DNA of 64,000 nt, taken from NCBI GenBank assembly GCA_947503785.1, contig CANNFB010000001.1, positions 62,001 to 126,000 of the forward strand, written 5' to 3'. The notes beneath the pieces were generated by a model. It worked only from the letters and a program-made list of their open reading frames with translations. It was not told the DNA's origin and did not search any database. Shown one piece after another: positions 1 through 8,062 of the stretch (positions within the stretch are counted from its first letter, which is position 1; each line of letters begins with the position of its first letter). Origin of the DNA: an uncultured Campylobacterales bacterium (GTDB lineage Bacteria > Campylobacterota > Campylobacteria > Campylobacterales > Arcobacteraceae). The position numbers and the translations under genes are program-made.

Positions 1-479
1 AGATTCTTTCGTGGACCAATTACAAGCAAAACTTTTTTATTAGAAGTAATACCATTTAAAGAAGCCAATGAATTATCTATATTTGAGATAAGCTCATCAG
101 CTTTTTGTTCTTTTTTAAAATACTTTCCTAAAGTTCTAATTGTATTTTTTATAGAATCTATAGTATTTGTTTTAAATACTAAAGTTTTTATATTTAAACT
201 CTTTAAATTTCGTAGTGTTTTTTCATCATAATTTTGAGCAATTACAACAGTTGGTTTTGATTGAATAATCTTTTCTAAAGATATAGTCGCATAACCACCT
301 ACTTTTTTTACCTCTTTTGATTCAATTGGAAAATCACAATATTGAGTATTAGCCACTACACTATTTCCCATACCAAGAGCATAAACTATTTCATTTATTG
401 AAGGAGTAAGAGTTACAACTCTACTCTCCCCCATTAAATTCATACAAAAAATAAAAAGTGTAAATATAAGTTTTTTCAT
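1..479 (-). CDS. Periplasmic substrate-binding protein of a corrinoid/haem-type ABC importer (BtuF-like), C-terminus beyond window
   Basis: The gene begins at ATG 477-479 and runs off the left edge, so only about the first 159 residues are visible. The start is a short hydrophobic signal peptide (MKKLIFTLFIFCMNLMGES). It is followed by RVVTLTPSINEIVYALGMG, the N-terminal signature of the BtuF/FhuD/HmuT helical-backbone binding-protein family. A later stretch with KPTVVIAQ fits the first lobe of that fold. It starts one base after the stop of the TonB-dependent receptor, so the two are almost certainly co-transcribed: the receptor brings substrate across the outer membrane and this protein captures it in the periplasm. 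Substrate (cobalamin, haem or a siderophore) cannot be settled from the visible part; cobalamin is my first guess because the receptor is BtuB-like. Confidence 0.8.
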   Translation of the reverse strand, partial: MKKLIFTLFIFCMNLMGESRVVTLTPSINEIVYALGMGNSVVANTQYCDFPIESKEVKKVGGYATISLEKIIQSKPTVVIAQNYDEKTLRNLKSLNIKTLVFKTNTIDSIKNTIRTLGKYFKKEQKADELISNIDNSLASLNGITSNKKVLLVIGPRKN

Positions 480-480
480 A

Positions 481-2295
481 TTAGAATGTAGCCTTTAAAC
501 CAACGTAAGCACTTCGTTCAGCTGTTGCATAACCATCAGTTGTTTGGTAGTATTTATTAAATACGTTATCAACTTTTAAGTATGTTGAGAATGTTTTGTT
601 AATCTTATAATTAACAACTGAATTCCAAACTGTATAATTACCAGTATGAGCAACAACATCATATGTACCATATTTATATTGGAATCTATCACCTATATAA
701 TTCCCATTTACATTGATATGAAGTTTATCAATACCATAATAATCTATACCAAATCCAAGCTCATCTTTTGCTCTTTTACCAAAATCTTTTCCTTTATTAT
801 CTTCTGCGCTTAAATGAGTATAATTTAATGAAACTAATATGTCTTCACCTAAGTTTTGTTTGTAAGTTACTTCATAACCTTTGAATGTAGATTCTCCTTC
901 AAGATTTTCATATTCTGCTGGCCAAGTACCAGAAATGTATTCAATCATATTTTTAATTTTATTTTCAAAATATGTTAATTTTAAATTCTTATACTCAATA
1001 TTTAAATCAAGAGACTTTGAAGATTCTGGTTCTAAAGTTGAAGTACCACTCAAATTACTTAATGTAGGAGCATTATATGCTGTTCCATAATTAGCAGAAG
1101 TACTTAAATCCTTCGTGAAGTTATATTTTACTCCTAATTTACCTGTAACTTTCTCATCAAAAGCATTATTATTATCATATCTTAAAGCTTGTGTTAATAA
1201 TAATTTACCAAAAGTATTGGTATTAGATAGAAAAACACCTGATGTTTGATATTTTAATTCATCAGTTATATGTTCAAAATTTTGTTTATTGGCTCCAATA
1301 ACTAAAAAACCATCATTTGAATAATTAATATTAGATTGTATTCCAAATTCATTTACTAAACTTTTTGCAACATATGTTCCTTGTACTCTATCAAATTTAG
1401 ACTGTTGAACATTAAGTTTAATATTATAGTTATCAGCATTATGGATATAATTTGCTGATTTAAAAAAATGATTTAAGTCTGATTTATTTGTTAGATTATC
1501 ACTAGTTGAATTATCATAATCATATTTATCATTAATTTTCTTATATGAAAAATTCAATTCATCATTATCACTAAGATTTAATCCTGCTTGAACAGAATAA
1601 GTATTATTGTTATAACCATCTCTATCATAACCTAATTCAGTACCTCTTTTACCATAATTAGATGAACTCTCTTTTGCTTCAAATGCACTAAACCCTTTTG
1701 ATGCATTTCTTGTAGCATTTACTTTTATATATCCTAAGTCAGTTCTATTTGATAATGTAGTTGAATATTTTCTTGTATTAAAACTTCCAGCTTCAATTAA
1801 AGCATTTCCATGAAAACCATTTTTTGCAGTTGTTGTAATAATATTAACAACTCCACCACTAGCATCAGCTCCCCAAATACCACTTTGTGCACCTTTTACA
1901 ACTTCAATTTGTTCAATATCATCTATTAATAATAAAGATAATGGAGCACCGCTCGCTCCTGCTGGTTCATTATATCTTATACCATCAACTAAAACTATTA
2001 TTCTTTTTGTGTCAATTCCTCTTATAAATAAAGAATCTAGCTGTCCAACGCCACCATTACTTGTAATATTTACACCTGCTAATGTATTTAAAGCTTCACT
2101 TACACCTGAAAAATTTCTTTCTTCAATTTCTTCTTTAGTAATAACTTCAACATTTGATGTAACATCTTTAATTGATTGAGTTGATTTAGTAGCACTTGTA
2201 ACTGTGATTTCATTTAAGTTGATTGTTTGAGCTGAGTAGATATTTGTTGCTAGTAATAAGCTCGTAACTAAGCTTGTAGTTATTTTTTTATTCAT
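481..2295 (-). CDS. TonB-dependent outer-membrane receptor, BtuB-like
   Basis: A 604-residue outer-membrane transporter. Visible parts are a signal peptide (about residues 1-21), a TonB box region (NEITVTS near residue 28), a plug domain up to about residue 155, and a long beta-barrel ending in an aromatic residue (YVGLKATF), the usual outer-membrane insertion signal. The plug contains FIRGIDTKRIIVLVDGIR and IEQIEVVKGAQSGIWGADAS. The length and plug sequence resemble the BtuB/cirA-type receptors. A haem or siderophore role is not excluded. The ATG is preceded by AGGA about 11 bases upstream. It lies between a small ORF (2318-2503) and the binding protein, all in one direction. The energising TonB-ExbB-ExbD genes are at 6098-7615. 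Confidence 0.88.
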   Translation of the reverse strand: MNKKITTSLVTSLLLATNIYSAQTINLNEITVTSATKSTQSIKDVTSNVEVITKEEIEERNFSGVSEALNTLAGVNITSNGGVGQLDSLFIRGIDTKRIIVLVDGIRYNEPAGASGAPLSLLLIDDIEQIEVVKGAQSGIWGADASGGVVNIITTTAKNGFHGNALIEAGSFNTRKYSTTLSNRTDLGYIKVNATRNASKGFSAFEAKESSSNYGKRGTELGYDRDGYNNNTYSVQAGLNLSDNDELNFSYKKINDKYDYDNSTSDNLTNKSDLNHFFKSANYIHNADNYNIKLNVQQSKFDRVQGTYVAKSLVNEFGIQSNINYSNDGFLVIGANKQNFEHITDELKYQTSGVFLSNTNTFGKLLLTQALRYDNNNAFDEKVTGKLGVKYNFTKDLSTSANYGTAYNAPTLSNLSGTSTLEPESSKSLDLNIEYKNLKLTYFENKIKNMIEYISGTWPAEYENLEGESTFKGYEVTYKQNLGEDILVSLNYTHLSAEDNKGKDFGKRAKDELGFGIDYYGIDKLHINVNGNYIGDRFQYKYGTYDVVAHTGNYTVWNSVVNYKINKTFSTYLKVDNVFNKYYQTTDGYATAERSAYVGLKATF

Positions 2296-2317
2296 TATTT
2301 TATGTTCCTAATTTTTA

Positions 2318-2503
2318 TTATATTTTATTTGTTGAATCTAAGTTTATGGGTTTTAATTCTTTTGCTAGTAATATTTTTGTTATTCTTGGTTTACTACTAT
2401 GTAAAATTGCATCAATCATGCAGTTAAAAGATTGCATTTTTTTATCAACAGTAGCTGCTAATATTCCAAAAATAGTAAAATATTTTTTTGATTTACTAAT
2501 CAT
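2318..2503 (-). CDS. Small protein of unknown function ahead of the TonB receptor
   Basis: A 61-residue ORF with the strongest ribosome binding site in this part of the window: AAAGGAGG six bases before its ATG. It ends 22 bases before the receptor start and would share its transcript. The protein is basic and weakly hydrophobic near residues 8-17, with two cysteine-free halves and no motif I recognise. It may be a real small protein, or its translation may serve to control the downstream receptor. The strong Shine-Dalgarno and operon position argue against a chance ORF; the lack of a recognised family argues for caution. Confidence 0.5.
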   Translation of the reverse strand: MISKSKKYFTIFGILAATVDKKMQSFNCMIDAILHSSKPRITKILLAKELKPINLDSTNKI

Positions 2504-2544
2504 GTATTCCTCCTTTAAAAAATTTTGTTGTAATAATTGTGGGG

Positions 2545-2550
2545 ATTATA
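2545..2550 (-). promoter_or_regulatory. Predicted sigma70 -10 box for the small ORF-receptor-binding protein operon
   Basis: TATAAT on the minus strand, about 42 bases before the small ORF start. A transcript starting near 2538 leaves a leader of only about 35 bases, too short for a cobalamin riboswitch. No clear -35 is needed in this group of bacteria, where promoters usually show only a -10 and T-rich periodicity. Confidence 0.5.
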
Positions 2551-2563
2551 TATAAAAGTAGAT

Positions 2564-2586
2564 AAAACTATTGAATCAATAGTTTT
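2564..2586 (-). terminator. Rho-independent terminator of the TauE/SafE-NosL operon
   Basis: A perfect 10-bp stem (AAAACTATTG / CAATAGTTTT) with a 3-base loop. The stop codon of the TauE/SafE-like gene lies in the stem. On the minus strand the stem ends in TTTT and a T-rich tail. Confidence 0.6.
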
Positions 2587-3295
2587 AAATATGACAGTCT
2601 AAGATAGTTTTTGTTGGATCTGTTAAGTATTCATAACCTAAATAAGCAATATAAATACCAAAACCTATTACTAAATAAGAAGCTAGTTTGATAAATAAAT
2701 CTCGTAAGTTAGTCTTTTTAAATAAACCTATAAAAAAACCAAGAGAGAAAAGTGCTGGAATTGTACTAAGTCCAAAGATAAACATTACAAGTGCACCCCA
2801 AACAGGGCTTCCTGTACTTGCTGCTGTTATTGCAAATACATAAACAAAACCACAAGGTAAAAGTCCATTTAGCATTCCAAGTAAATAAAAACTCATTAAA
2901 GAATCAGAACCTATAAGTGATTTAAATGTACTTTGATAAAGTGGAGATTTTGAACATGAATGTTCTATCATTGTAAGAAATTTAATTTTTCCCATTAAAG
3001 ATAATCCAATTAAAACCATCATCGATCCAGTTACTAGAAGTAAAATACCACTAGTTAGATTATCAAAAGTAACAACACCACCAACCAAACCAAATAATGC
3101 ACCTAAAATTGTATATGTTGTAATTCTTCCAAAAGAGTAAAGTAAATGCACAGTAGCTTGTAATTTTTTTGACCAAGTACTTTTGATTTTTGTACTAGAA
3201 TATGCAATTACAATACCTCCACACATTCCAACACAGTGCCCAAAAGAGCCTAAAAAAGCAATAGAAATGATTGTTAAAATACTAACTGTTTCCAT
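2585..3295 (-). CDS. TauE/SafE (DsbD-like) family membrane protein
   Basis: A 236-residue inner-membrane protein with about six hydrophobic segments. The N-terminal GHCVGMCGG motif (residues 20-28) and LNGLLPCGFVYVF in the second half are typical of the sulfite exporter TauE/SafE-like, DsbD_2-type family. Members occur beside copper-handling and cytochrome oxidase maturation genes. The paired cysteine motifs in membrane helices suggest metal or thiol handling. Its start overlaps the stop of the NosL-like gene (TAATG), so the two are translationally coupled and probably work on the same substrate, plausibly copper. The exact role is not shown by the sequence. Confidence 0.75.
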   Translation of the reverse strand: METVSILTIISIAFLGSFGHCVGMCGGIVIAYSSTKIKSTWSKKLQATVHLLYSFGRITTYTILGALFGLVGGVVTFDNLTSGILLLVTGSMMVLIGLSLMGKIKFLTMIEHSCSKSPLYQSTFKSLIGSDSLMSFYLLGMLNGLLPCGFVYVFAITAASTGSPVWGALVMFIFGLSTIPALFSLGFFIGLFKKTNLRDLFIKLASYLVIGFGIYIAYLGYEYLTDPTKTILDCHI

Positions 3296-3798
3296 TATTT
3301 ACCAACTAATTCTTTTCTTATATAAGGGTTTGTAAGGTTTTCACCTCTAATCATTTTTAAGATAACTTCTTCAAAGCCTATAAATTTTTCTTGTTTTTCT
3401 TCATAAGCACCAAATCCATATCCCATTGGTGTACTTTGTGTTCTACTATACCAAGCATCTCTTGCATTTATATATTTTCTTGTATCATTTGAGAAAACCC
3501 ATAAAGTAGCTTCTTTTTTAAACTTTATATTGTTGTACCATAAAATTAAACAGCCTACATCATCAAAAAACCATGTCTTTCCATCAGGAGATACAGCTTG
3601 TGCTGAGTTATCATTTTGAGTGATTGTCATTCCACATTGAGTATCTTGAAAGTGATCAAGTTTAATATTTACAGGTTGATGAGTATGGTTACCTTCGTGG
3701 ATTACAACCATTTGTTTTTTATTAGACATTGATAGAAATATTATTATTATTACAGCGATTATTATTGCGATTGTTAAGAAAGGTAAAATTTTTTTCAT
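3295..3798 (-). CDS. NosL-like membrane-anchored copper-binding lipoprotein-type protein
   Basis: A 167-residue protein anchored by one N-terminal membrane helix (about residues 5-24). The exported part carries DTQCGMTI, the Cys-x-Met metal site of the NosL family, then WFFDDVGCLILWY and YINARDAWYSRTQSTPMGYG, matching the NosL fold in which these residues surround a Cu(I) site. NosL delivers copper to nitrous oxide reductase in some bacteria, but NosL-like proteins also occur without nos genes, as appears to be the case here. It lacks a classic lipobox. GGAG lies 9 bases before the ATG, and a terminator-type hairpin sits about 30 bases further upstream (3827-3857), which could attenuate this gene. 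Confidence 0.72.
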   Translation of the reverse strand: MKKILPFLTIAIIIAVIIIIFLSMSNKKQMVVIHEGNHTHQPVNIKLDHFQDTQCGMTITQNDNSAQAVSPDGKTWFFDDVGCLILWYNNIKFKKEATLWVFSNDTRKYINARDAWYSRTQSTPMGYGFGAYEEKQEKFIGFEEVILKMIRGENLTNPYIRKELVGK

Positions 3799-3826
3799 TT
3801 ATTAAACTCCAAGGCAGGTATTATAC

Positions 3827-3857
3827 AAAAAAAAAGCTTCACAAAGATTTGTGAAGC
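3827..3857 (-). terminator. Terminator hairpin upstream of the NosL-like gene (attenuator or end of a small RNA)
   Basis: A perfect 10-bp inverted repeat (GCTTCACAAA / TTTGTGAAGC, 3836-3857) is followed on the minus strand by nine T residues (3835-3827). The orientation means that a minus-strand transcript from the 3860-4070 gap ends here, before the NosL-like coding region. There is no T-run on the plus side. Confidence 0.75.
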
Positions 3858-3948
3858 CGCATTCAAATTTTTTATAATAGTATAAAGGATACTAATCTTG
3901 TATATAATCAGTTTAGTAGGAGGATTAATCTAGCAATATCCTAAATTG
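3827..3948 (-). ncRNA. Candidate leader RNA or small RNA, about 120 nt
   Basis: On the minus strand a TATACT -10 box at 3955-3960 would start a transcript near 3948 that ends in the strong terminator at 3827-3857. Within it, AGGATA and TATCCT (3937-3942 and 3886-3891) can pair and expose a loop containing CCTCCT (3918-3923), complementary to a Shine-Dalgarno sequence. It may be a free small RNA, or the attenuated leader of the NosL-like gene that starts 29 bases beyond the T-run. There is no ORF of note inside. Confidence 0.4.
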
Positions 3949-4031
3949 TTTCGAAGTATAACAATTATTTGTTAAATATTTGTTAAATCAAGATACTTTT
4001 TATCCTATATTAGATTTTATCTAATAAAAAG

Positions 4032-4037
4032 GTATAA
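4032..4037 (+). promoter_or_regulatory. Predicted -10 box for the diguanylate cyclase
   Basis: TATAAT in the context AAAGGTATAATTAATAGC, about 40 bases before the ATG at 4076. Inferred from sequence only. Confidence 0.5.
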
Positions 4038-4075
4038 TTAATAGCTTCTTATCCCATATATAAAAAGGATAAATA

Positions 4076-5335
4076 ATGATTAATAATTTTACGTATAAAG
4101 ATATTATTTCAAATATATTTCATACTATAATATATACGATAATATTAGTTTTTACTATGATAATTTTAGTTACAGGCTATTTTATAGGTCATAAAACCTT
4201 ATTACCAATGTTTTACAACAACATGATTAATATTGTAATTAATGAATCAAAAAAAGTTTCACAACATTTAGTGAATTTTAATAATCATCTTCATCAGGAA
4301 AATGACAACCAAGAAAAAGAACACCTGTCTGAAGAATTTGAGCTTCTTAAAAAAGAGTTTAGTTTAGAAAATATCAAATATTATGACAAAAATGGAAAAA
4401 CACTCTACTCCACAGATACTTCTGAAATAAATAAAAACAATATTCACGAACATTTTAATAATGAAGTTACAAAGAAAAAAATACATTATGATTTTTTTCA
4501 AGAAGAATTTTCATACTTAAATACAAAAAAAAATTCTAAAAATATAGCAGAAATATATATTCCAATTATTGAAAAAGGTCAGTTTAACGGTGCAATAGAA
4601 GTTTTTTATGATATCACAGAGCATAGAGAGAATTTTTTTAAAATAATTAATAAAATTGAAAATGCTTATGTTTTTATTTCCATAATATTTTTAAATCTTG
4701 TGTTTATTACACTCTATTATCAGAGTATTAGCAACTTAGAGAAGAAAAAACAAGATAAAGAGATAAAGTCTTTAAATAAAAACTTAACAAAAAAAGTAAA
4801 AATAAGAACCCAAGAATTAGAAGATAAAAACAAAGAACTTGAAAGACTTGCACACTATGATTTTCTTACAGGTATTTACAGTAGATCATTCTTTTTTGGT
4901 CTTGCTTCAAAATATTTAAATACTGTAAAACGACATAATCTACCATTTCATGTTATATCTTTAGACTTAGATAACTTTAAAAAGATAAATGATACTTATG
5001 GCCATGCAGTGGGAGATAAAGTACTAGTAGAATTCACTAAAATAGTCTCTTCATATATGAGAAAAAGTGACCTCTTTGGGAGAATTGGTGGGGAAGAGTT
5101 TATTATTTGCATTCAAAATAATCAGCTTGATGGAGTAAAAATTTTAACAGAAAAAATCAGAAGTGAGTTTGAATCTAAAAAAATAATAATAAATAACAAT
5201 CAAATATCAGCTACAGTAAGTATTGGTATTGCCCAATTGAAAAGTAATGATACACTTGAAGAATTAATTGAAAAATCAGATAAAGCTCTTTATAAAGCAA
5301 AAGAACAAGGAAGAAACCAAGTTGTTGTTTTTTAG
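4076..5335 (+). CDS. Membrane-bound diguanylate cyclase (GGDEF domain)
   Basis: A 419-residue protein with two membrane helices (about residues 15-37 and 197-215) enclosing a roughly 150-residue periplasmic sensor region. A coiled-coil linker (about 225-258) leads to a C-terminal GGDEF domain. The catalytic motif reads GGEEF, an active variant. An RxxD product-inhibition site (RKSD) lies exactly five residues before it, so the enzyme probably makes c-di-GMP from GTP and is feedback inhibited. The helix-sensor-helix architecture indicates that an extracytoplasmic signal controls activity; the ligand is unknown. It is a single gene with its own promoter and no EAL domain or obvious partner nearby. 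Confidence 0.88.
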   Translation: MINNFTYKDIISNIFHTIIYTIILVFTMIILVTGYFIGHKTLLPMFYNNMINIVINESKKVSQHLVNFNNHLHQENDNQEKEHLSEEFELLKKEFSLENIKYYDKNGKTLYSTDTSEINKNNIHEHFNNEVTKKKIHYDFFQEEFSYLNTKKNSKNIAEIYIPIIEKGQFNGAIEVFYDITEHRENFFKIINKIENAYVFISIIFLNLVFITLYYQSISNLEKKKQDKEIKSLNKNLTKKVKIRTQELEDKNKELERLAHYDFLTGIYSRSFFFGLASKYLNTVKRHNLPFHVISLDLDNFKKINDTYGHAVGDKVLVEFTKIVSSYMRKSDLFGRIGGEEFIICIQNNQLDGVKILTEKIRSEFESKKIIINNNQISATVSIGIAQLKSNDTLEELIEKSDKALYKAKEQGRNQVVVF

Positions 5336-5462
5336 TTATCTATTTTTTGAAATAATACCAAAAAGTCTGAAATATCAAAATAAAGATATGATTAGATATA
5401 ATCACCACTAAAAAAATTATTGATTTAATAGGTGATATACAGATTAAAGGAGACATGAATTC

Positions 5463-6095
5463 ATGTATAAAAATAGAATATTAATGTTTGATATGGATGG
5501 AACTTTAATTGATAGTGGTTTTGCAATTACAAATACAATTAATTATGTAAGAGAAAATTTAGGATTTGAAAGATTAGAGAAAGATTATATTTTAGAAAAA
5601 GTAAATGAACCTCATATAAATGCTGCTGAGTTTTTTTATGGTACAAAAGAGTTTACACCTTTACAAACAAAACTTTTTGAAGAATACTATAATCAGCACT
5701 GTTTAACAGATTTAGTTTTATATGATGGAATTTCTGAGTTACTTTCTGATTTAAAAGGTGATTTTAGACTTGCCGTTGCAACAAATGCAAACTCAGTATA
5801 TGCAAAAAAGATGTTAGACCATGTTGGTATTGGTGAACATTTTTCTACTATTTTAGGTTATGATAGTGTTAAAAACCCTAAACCACATCCTGAAATGGTA
5901 AATAAAATATTAAATAAATATTCAATAGTAAATACAAATGCACAACTAATTGGCGATTCACATAAAGATATAATTGCAGCTACAAAAGCTGGTGTTGATT
6001 CAGTTTTAGTTAATTGGGGATTTTCAAACCATGAAAAAGATGCAATTGAAACGGTAAAAGAATTAGAAAATAAAATTTATGAAAAGTTTAAATAG
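5463..6095 (+). CDS. HAD-superfamily phosphatase, phosphoglycolate phosphatase-like
   Basis: A 210-residue cytoplasmic hydrolase. Motif I is FDMDGTLID (nucleophile Asp near residue 9), motif II is ATNANS, the motif III lysine is in KNPKPHPEM, and motif IV is IGDSHKDI. A helical cap lies between motifs I and II, as in the Gph/PGP and beta-phosphoglucomutase subfamily. The substrate is probably a small phosphate ester, but family assignment does not fix it. An AAAGGAG ribosome binding site precedes the ATG, and TATAAT at about 5396-5401 is a likely promoter. It ends only 2 bases before the convergent tonB stop. Confidence 0.82.
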   Translation: MYKNRILMFDMDGTLIDSGFAITNTINYVRENLGFERLEKDYILEKVNEPHINAAEFFYGTKEFTPLQTKLFEEYYNQHCLTDLVLYDGISELLSDLKGDFRLAVATNANSVYAKKMLDHVGIGEHFSTILGYDSVKNPKPHPEMVNKILNKYSIVNTNAQLIGDSHKDIIAATKAGVDSVLVNWGFSNHEKDAIETVKELENKIYEKFK

Positions 6096-6097
6096 CT

Positions 6098-6835
6098 TTA
6101 AATTAACTTGTATTCAATTGGTAACTGGATTGTAATATCTTTTTTAACTTTAGGAAAAGAAGATGCTGCATCTTTTACTGCGTCAATAGTGGATTTTTTT
6201 AATCTACTATGACCATTTAAAATCACTATATTATCAACTAATCCATTGCTACGCAAGGTAAATTTTATATTTACAATTCCTTGAATTTTTAGTCTTTTTG
6301 CACTTTTTGGATAACGAATGTTTTGTTTGATTTGCTTTCTAATCATTCGTAAATGCTTTGATAAATAATCTTTTTTAATATCTGTTTTTACTACTTTTTT
6401 TGGCTTTTTAGTATTCGTTGTTTTTTCTTTAACAATTTTTTTAATTACTTCTTGTTTTATAGGTTCTTTTTGTACTTGTTTTTCTATCTTTTTTACTTTT
6501 GTTTCTTTCTTTTTTATAGACTTTCTTTTCATTACTTTTTTTGGCTTTTCTATTATCTTCTTTTTTACTATTTTTTTCTTCAATATTTTCTTAGGTTTTA
6601 TCTTTTTAGGTTCTTGTTTTTTAACAATTTCTTTAATAAGCTCTTTTGGCTTTTCTACTTTTTTTTCAATCTTTGGTAGAGGTATTAATTCAATATGTTG
6701 TAAAGAGATTGTTTGTTGTAAAGTTTTTTCTTTTTTTAAAAGAATTTTTTCATCTGCCAAAACTACAAATAATGCGAAAATTACAAAAGAATACAAAACA
6801 AGTGTAATTAAAAAAGAGTTTAAATATCGTTTCAT
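6098..6835 (-). CDS. tonB: TonB energy-transducing protein
   Basis: A 245-residue protein with one N-terminal membrane helix (about residues 8-28). A very long Lys/Pro/Glu-rich periplasmic spacer follows (about 50-155), then a C-terminal TonB domain (about 165-245) with the IRYPKSAKRLKIQGIVNIKFTL signature region. It transmits the proton-motive-force energy harvested by ExbBD to outer-membrane receptors such as the BtuB-like protein at 481-2295. It overlaps exbD by 4 bases, forming an exbB-exbD-tonB operon. The spacer is richer in lysine than the usual proline-rich linker, which makes the opposite strand look like a Phe/Tyr-rich ORF; that is an artefact. Confidence 0.9.
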   Translation of the reverse strand: MKRYLNSFLITLVLYSFVIFALFVVLADEKILLKKEKTLQQTISLQHIELIPLPKIEKKVEKPKELIKEIVKKQEPKKIKPKKILKKKIVKKKIIEKPKKVMKRKSIKKKETKVKKIEKQVQKEPIKQEVIKKIVKEKTTNTKKPKKVVKTDIKKDYLSKHLRMIRKQIKQNIRYPKSAKRLKIQGIVNIKFTLRSNGLVDNIVILNGHSRLKKSTIDAVKDAASSFPKVKKDITIQLPIEYKLI

Positions 6836-7209
6836 TTTTCAGTTACAATAGAAACATTTAAATAGTCATGTTTTTTTAGCATATCTAGAATAGAAACAAA
6901 AGCTTCAAACTTTGAATCCTTATCACTATTTATATGGATAGGAGTATCTTTTGGCAAGCTTAGTATATGCTCTTGGATATTTTCAAGACCTGATATATCT
7001 TTATTTACATGTAAAGTATTATCTTTTTTTATTGTTATAACTATTTCTTTTTTTACCTTTATATCATTTGCATTATTAGCATTTGGTAGGGATACAGGAA
7101 TAATACCTTTTGATATAAAAGTTGAAGTTAATAAAACAATCGTAAGTAAAACTAATAATACATCAATAAAGGGTATTACATTTATTGAATCAAACTTCTT
7201 CAGTTTCAT
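6832..7209 (-). CDS. exbD: ExbD, TonB-system proton channel subunit
   Basis: A 126-residue inner-membrane protein with one helix (about residues 12-32) that carries the essential Asp of the ExbD/TolR family (INVIPFIDVLLVLL). A periplasmic domain follows. The ATG at 7209 has GAGAG upstream. A GTG two codons earlier at 7215 is possible but has no better ribosome site. It overlaps exbB by about 20 bases and tonB by 4, consistent with coupled translation of the complex. Confidence 0.9.
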   Translation of the reverse strand: MKLKKFDSINVIPFIDVLLVLLTIVLLTSTFISKGIIPVSLPNANNANDIKVKKEIVITIKKDNTLHVNKDISGLENIQEHILSLPKDTPIHINSDKDSKFEAFVSILDMLKKHDYLNVSIVTEK

Positions 7210-7615
7210 AATCACTCTCTAAAACTTCTGCATATCTTCCTAATATATTATAAAAAATTTGAGAGATAATAGCCACAACTAGTCCTGCAGCTGTTGCTTT
7301 TAAAGCAAGGGCTAATGAACTCATAATCTTAGCAGCTTCAATGTCACCATTTCCCATAGTAAAAAATGTAAGCATAATAGCTAATACAGTACCTAATAAA
7401 CCAATATAAGGTGAATTAGATGCAATTGTACCTATGATAGTCAAATGCTTTGTAAGAGCTATATCTAGGGACTTTTTATTTTTATAAGACGTTACATCAA
7501 CTTTTTTATAAAAAAACAATCTTTCAATAAAAAACCAAACTGAAAGAAAACTCATAAAAATCAATAATGCAATAACACCATAATCAACTAAATTCTTTAA
7601 AACTTCTATATCCAC
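7190..7615 (-). CDS. exbB: ExbB, TonB-system proton channel subunit (short form)
   Basis: A 141-residue protein with three membrane helices (about residues 10-30, 60-85 and 100-125). It belongs to the short MotA/TolQ/ExbB type common in Campylobacterota. The conserved GTIASNSPYIGLLGTVLAIM region follows the cytoplasmic loop. It forms the pentameric scaffold around ExbD. It lies 18 bases after the nfeD-like gene and may share a transcript with the SPFH/NfeD pair. Confidence 0.88.
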   Translation of the reverse strand: MDIEVLKNLVDYGVIALLIFMSFLSVWFFIERLFFYKKVDVTSYKNKKSLDIALTKHLTIIGTIASNSPYIGLLGTVLAIMLTFFTMGNGDIEAAKIMSSLALALKATAAGLVVAIISQIFYNILGRYAEVLESDYETEEV

Positions 7616-7633
7616 TTATTTATCCTATTATTT

Positions 7634-8062
7634 TTAATTCTTTTTTTCTATTGTTGCAAAGTTTTTAAAAGTTTTTATAACTATTACTTTTTCGCCTTCT
7701 TTAAAAATCGACTCATCAACTTGTCCATCAATTTCCCAATAAGTTCCTTTATAGAAAACTTTTTCATTTTTTATTTGCCCTATTCCTTTTTCATTTAAAA
7801 AATTATCTGTAATCTTTTCATCTGAACTAAGGAACTTTTTAAAGGTTCTTTTTCTTAATAGTACTAACAATAAAATTGAGATAAATGAAGCAATAGCTAA
7901 CTGCCATATTCCATCTTCAAAAGGATATAGATAAGAAATAAAAGCAGTTAAAACAAAACCTATACCAAACCAAATCAGAATAAAAGATGTAATTACTGCT
8001 TCAAAAGCAATTAAAACAATACCAATTCCTAATAAAATATAAGGATCAATTACACTAAGCAT
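7634..8062 (-). CDS. NfeD-family membrane protein
   Basis: About 142 residues from the ATG at 8062: two or three membrane helices in the first 80 residues, then a C-terminal OB-fold-like domain (GIGQIKNEKVFYKGTYWEIDG), as in short NfeD1b proteins. NfeD proteins pair with SPFH proteins in membrane microdomains. Here the start lies inside the end of the SPFH gene, supporting a direct partnership. A longer reading from 8104 would add a charged 14-residue stretch before MLSVIDPYILLG, and I reject it because the shorter form starts right at the first helix. Confidence 0.82.
   Translation of the reverse strand: MLSVIDPYILLGIGIVLIAFEAVITSFILIWFGIGFVLTAFISYLYPFEDGIWQLAIASFISILLLVLLRKRTFKKFLSSDEKITDNFLNEKGIGQIKNEKVFYKGTYWEIDGQVDESIFKEGEKVIVIKTFKNFATIEKKN

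Noticed and set aside
2296-2584. Cobalamin riboswitch ahead of the BtuB-like receptor
   Set aside because: The predicted -10 at 2545-2550 leaves a leader of about 35 bases before the small ORF, and no B12-box-like sequence is visible.
6452-6679. Plus-strand ORF rich in Phe/Tyr/Leu
   Set aside because: It is the mirror of the Lys-rich spacer of TonB on the other strand.
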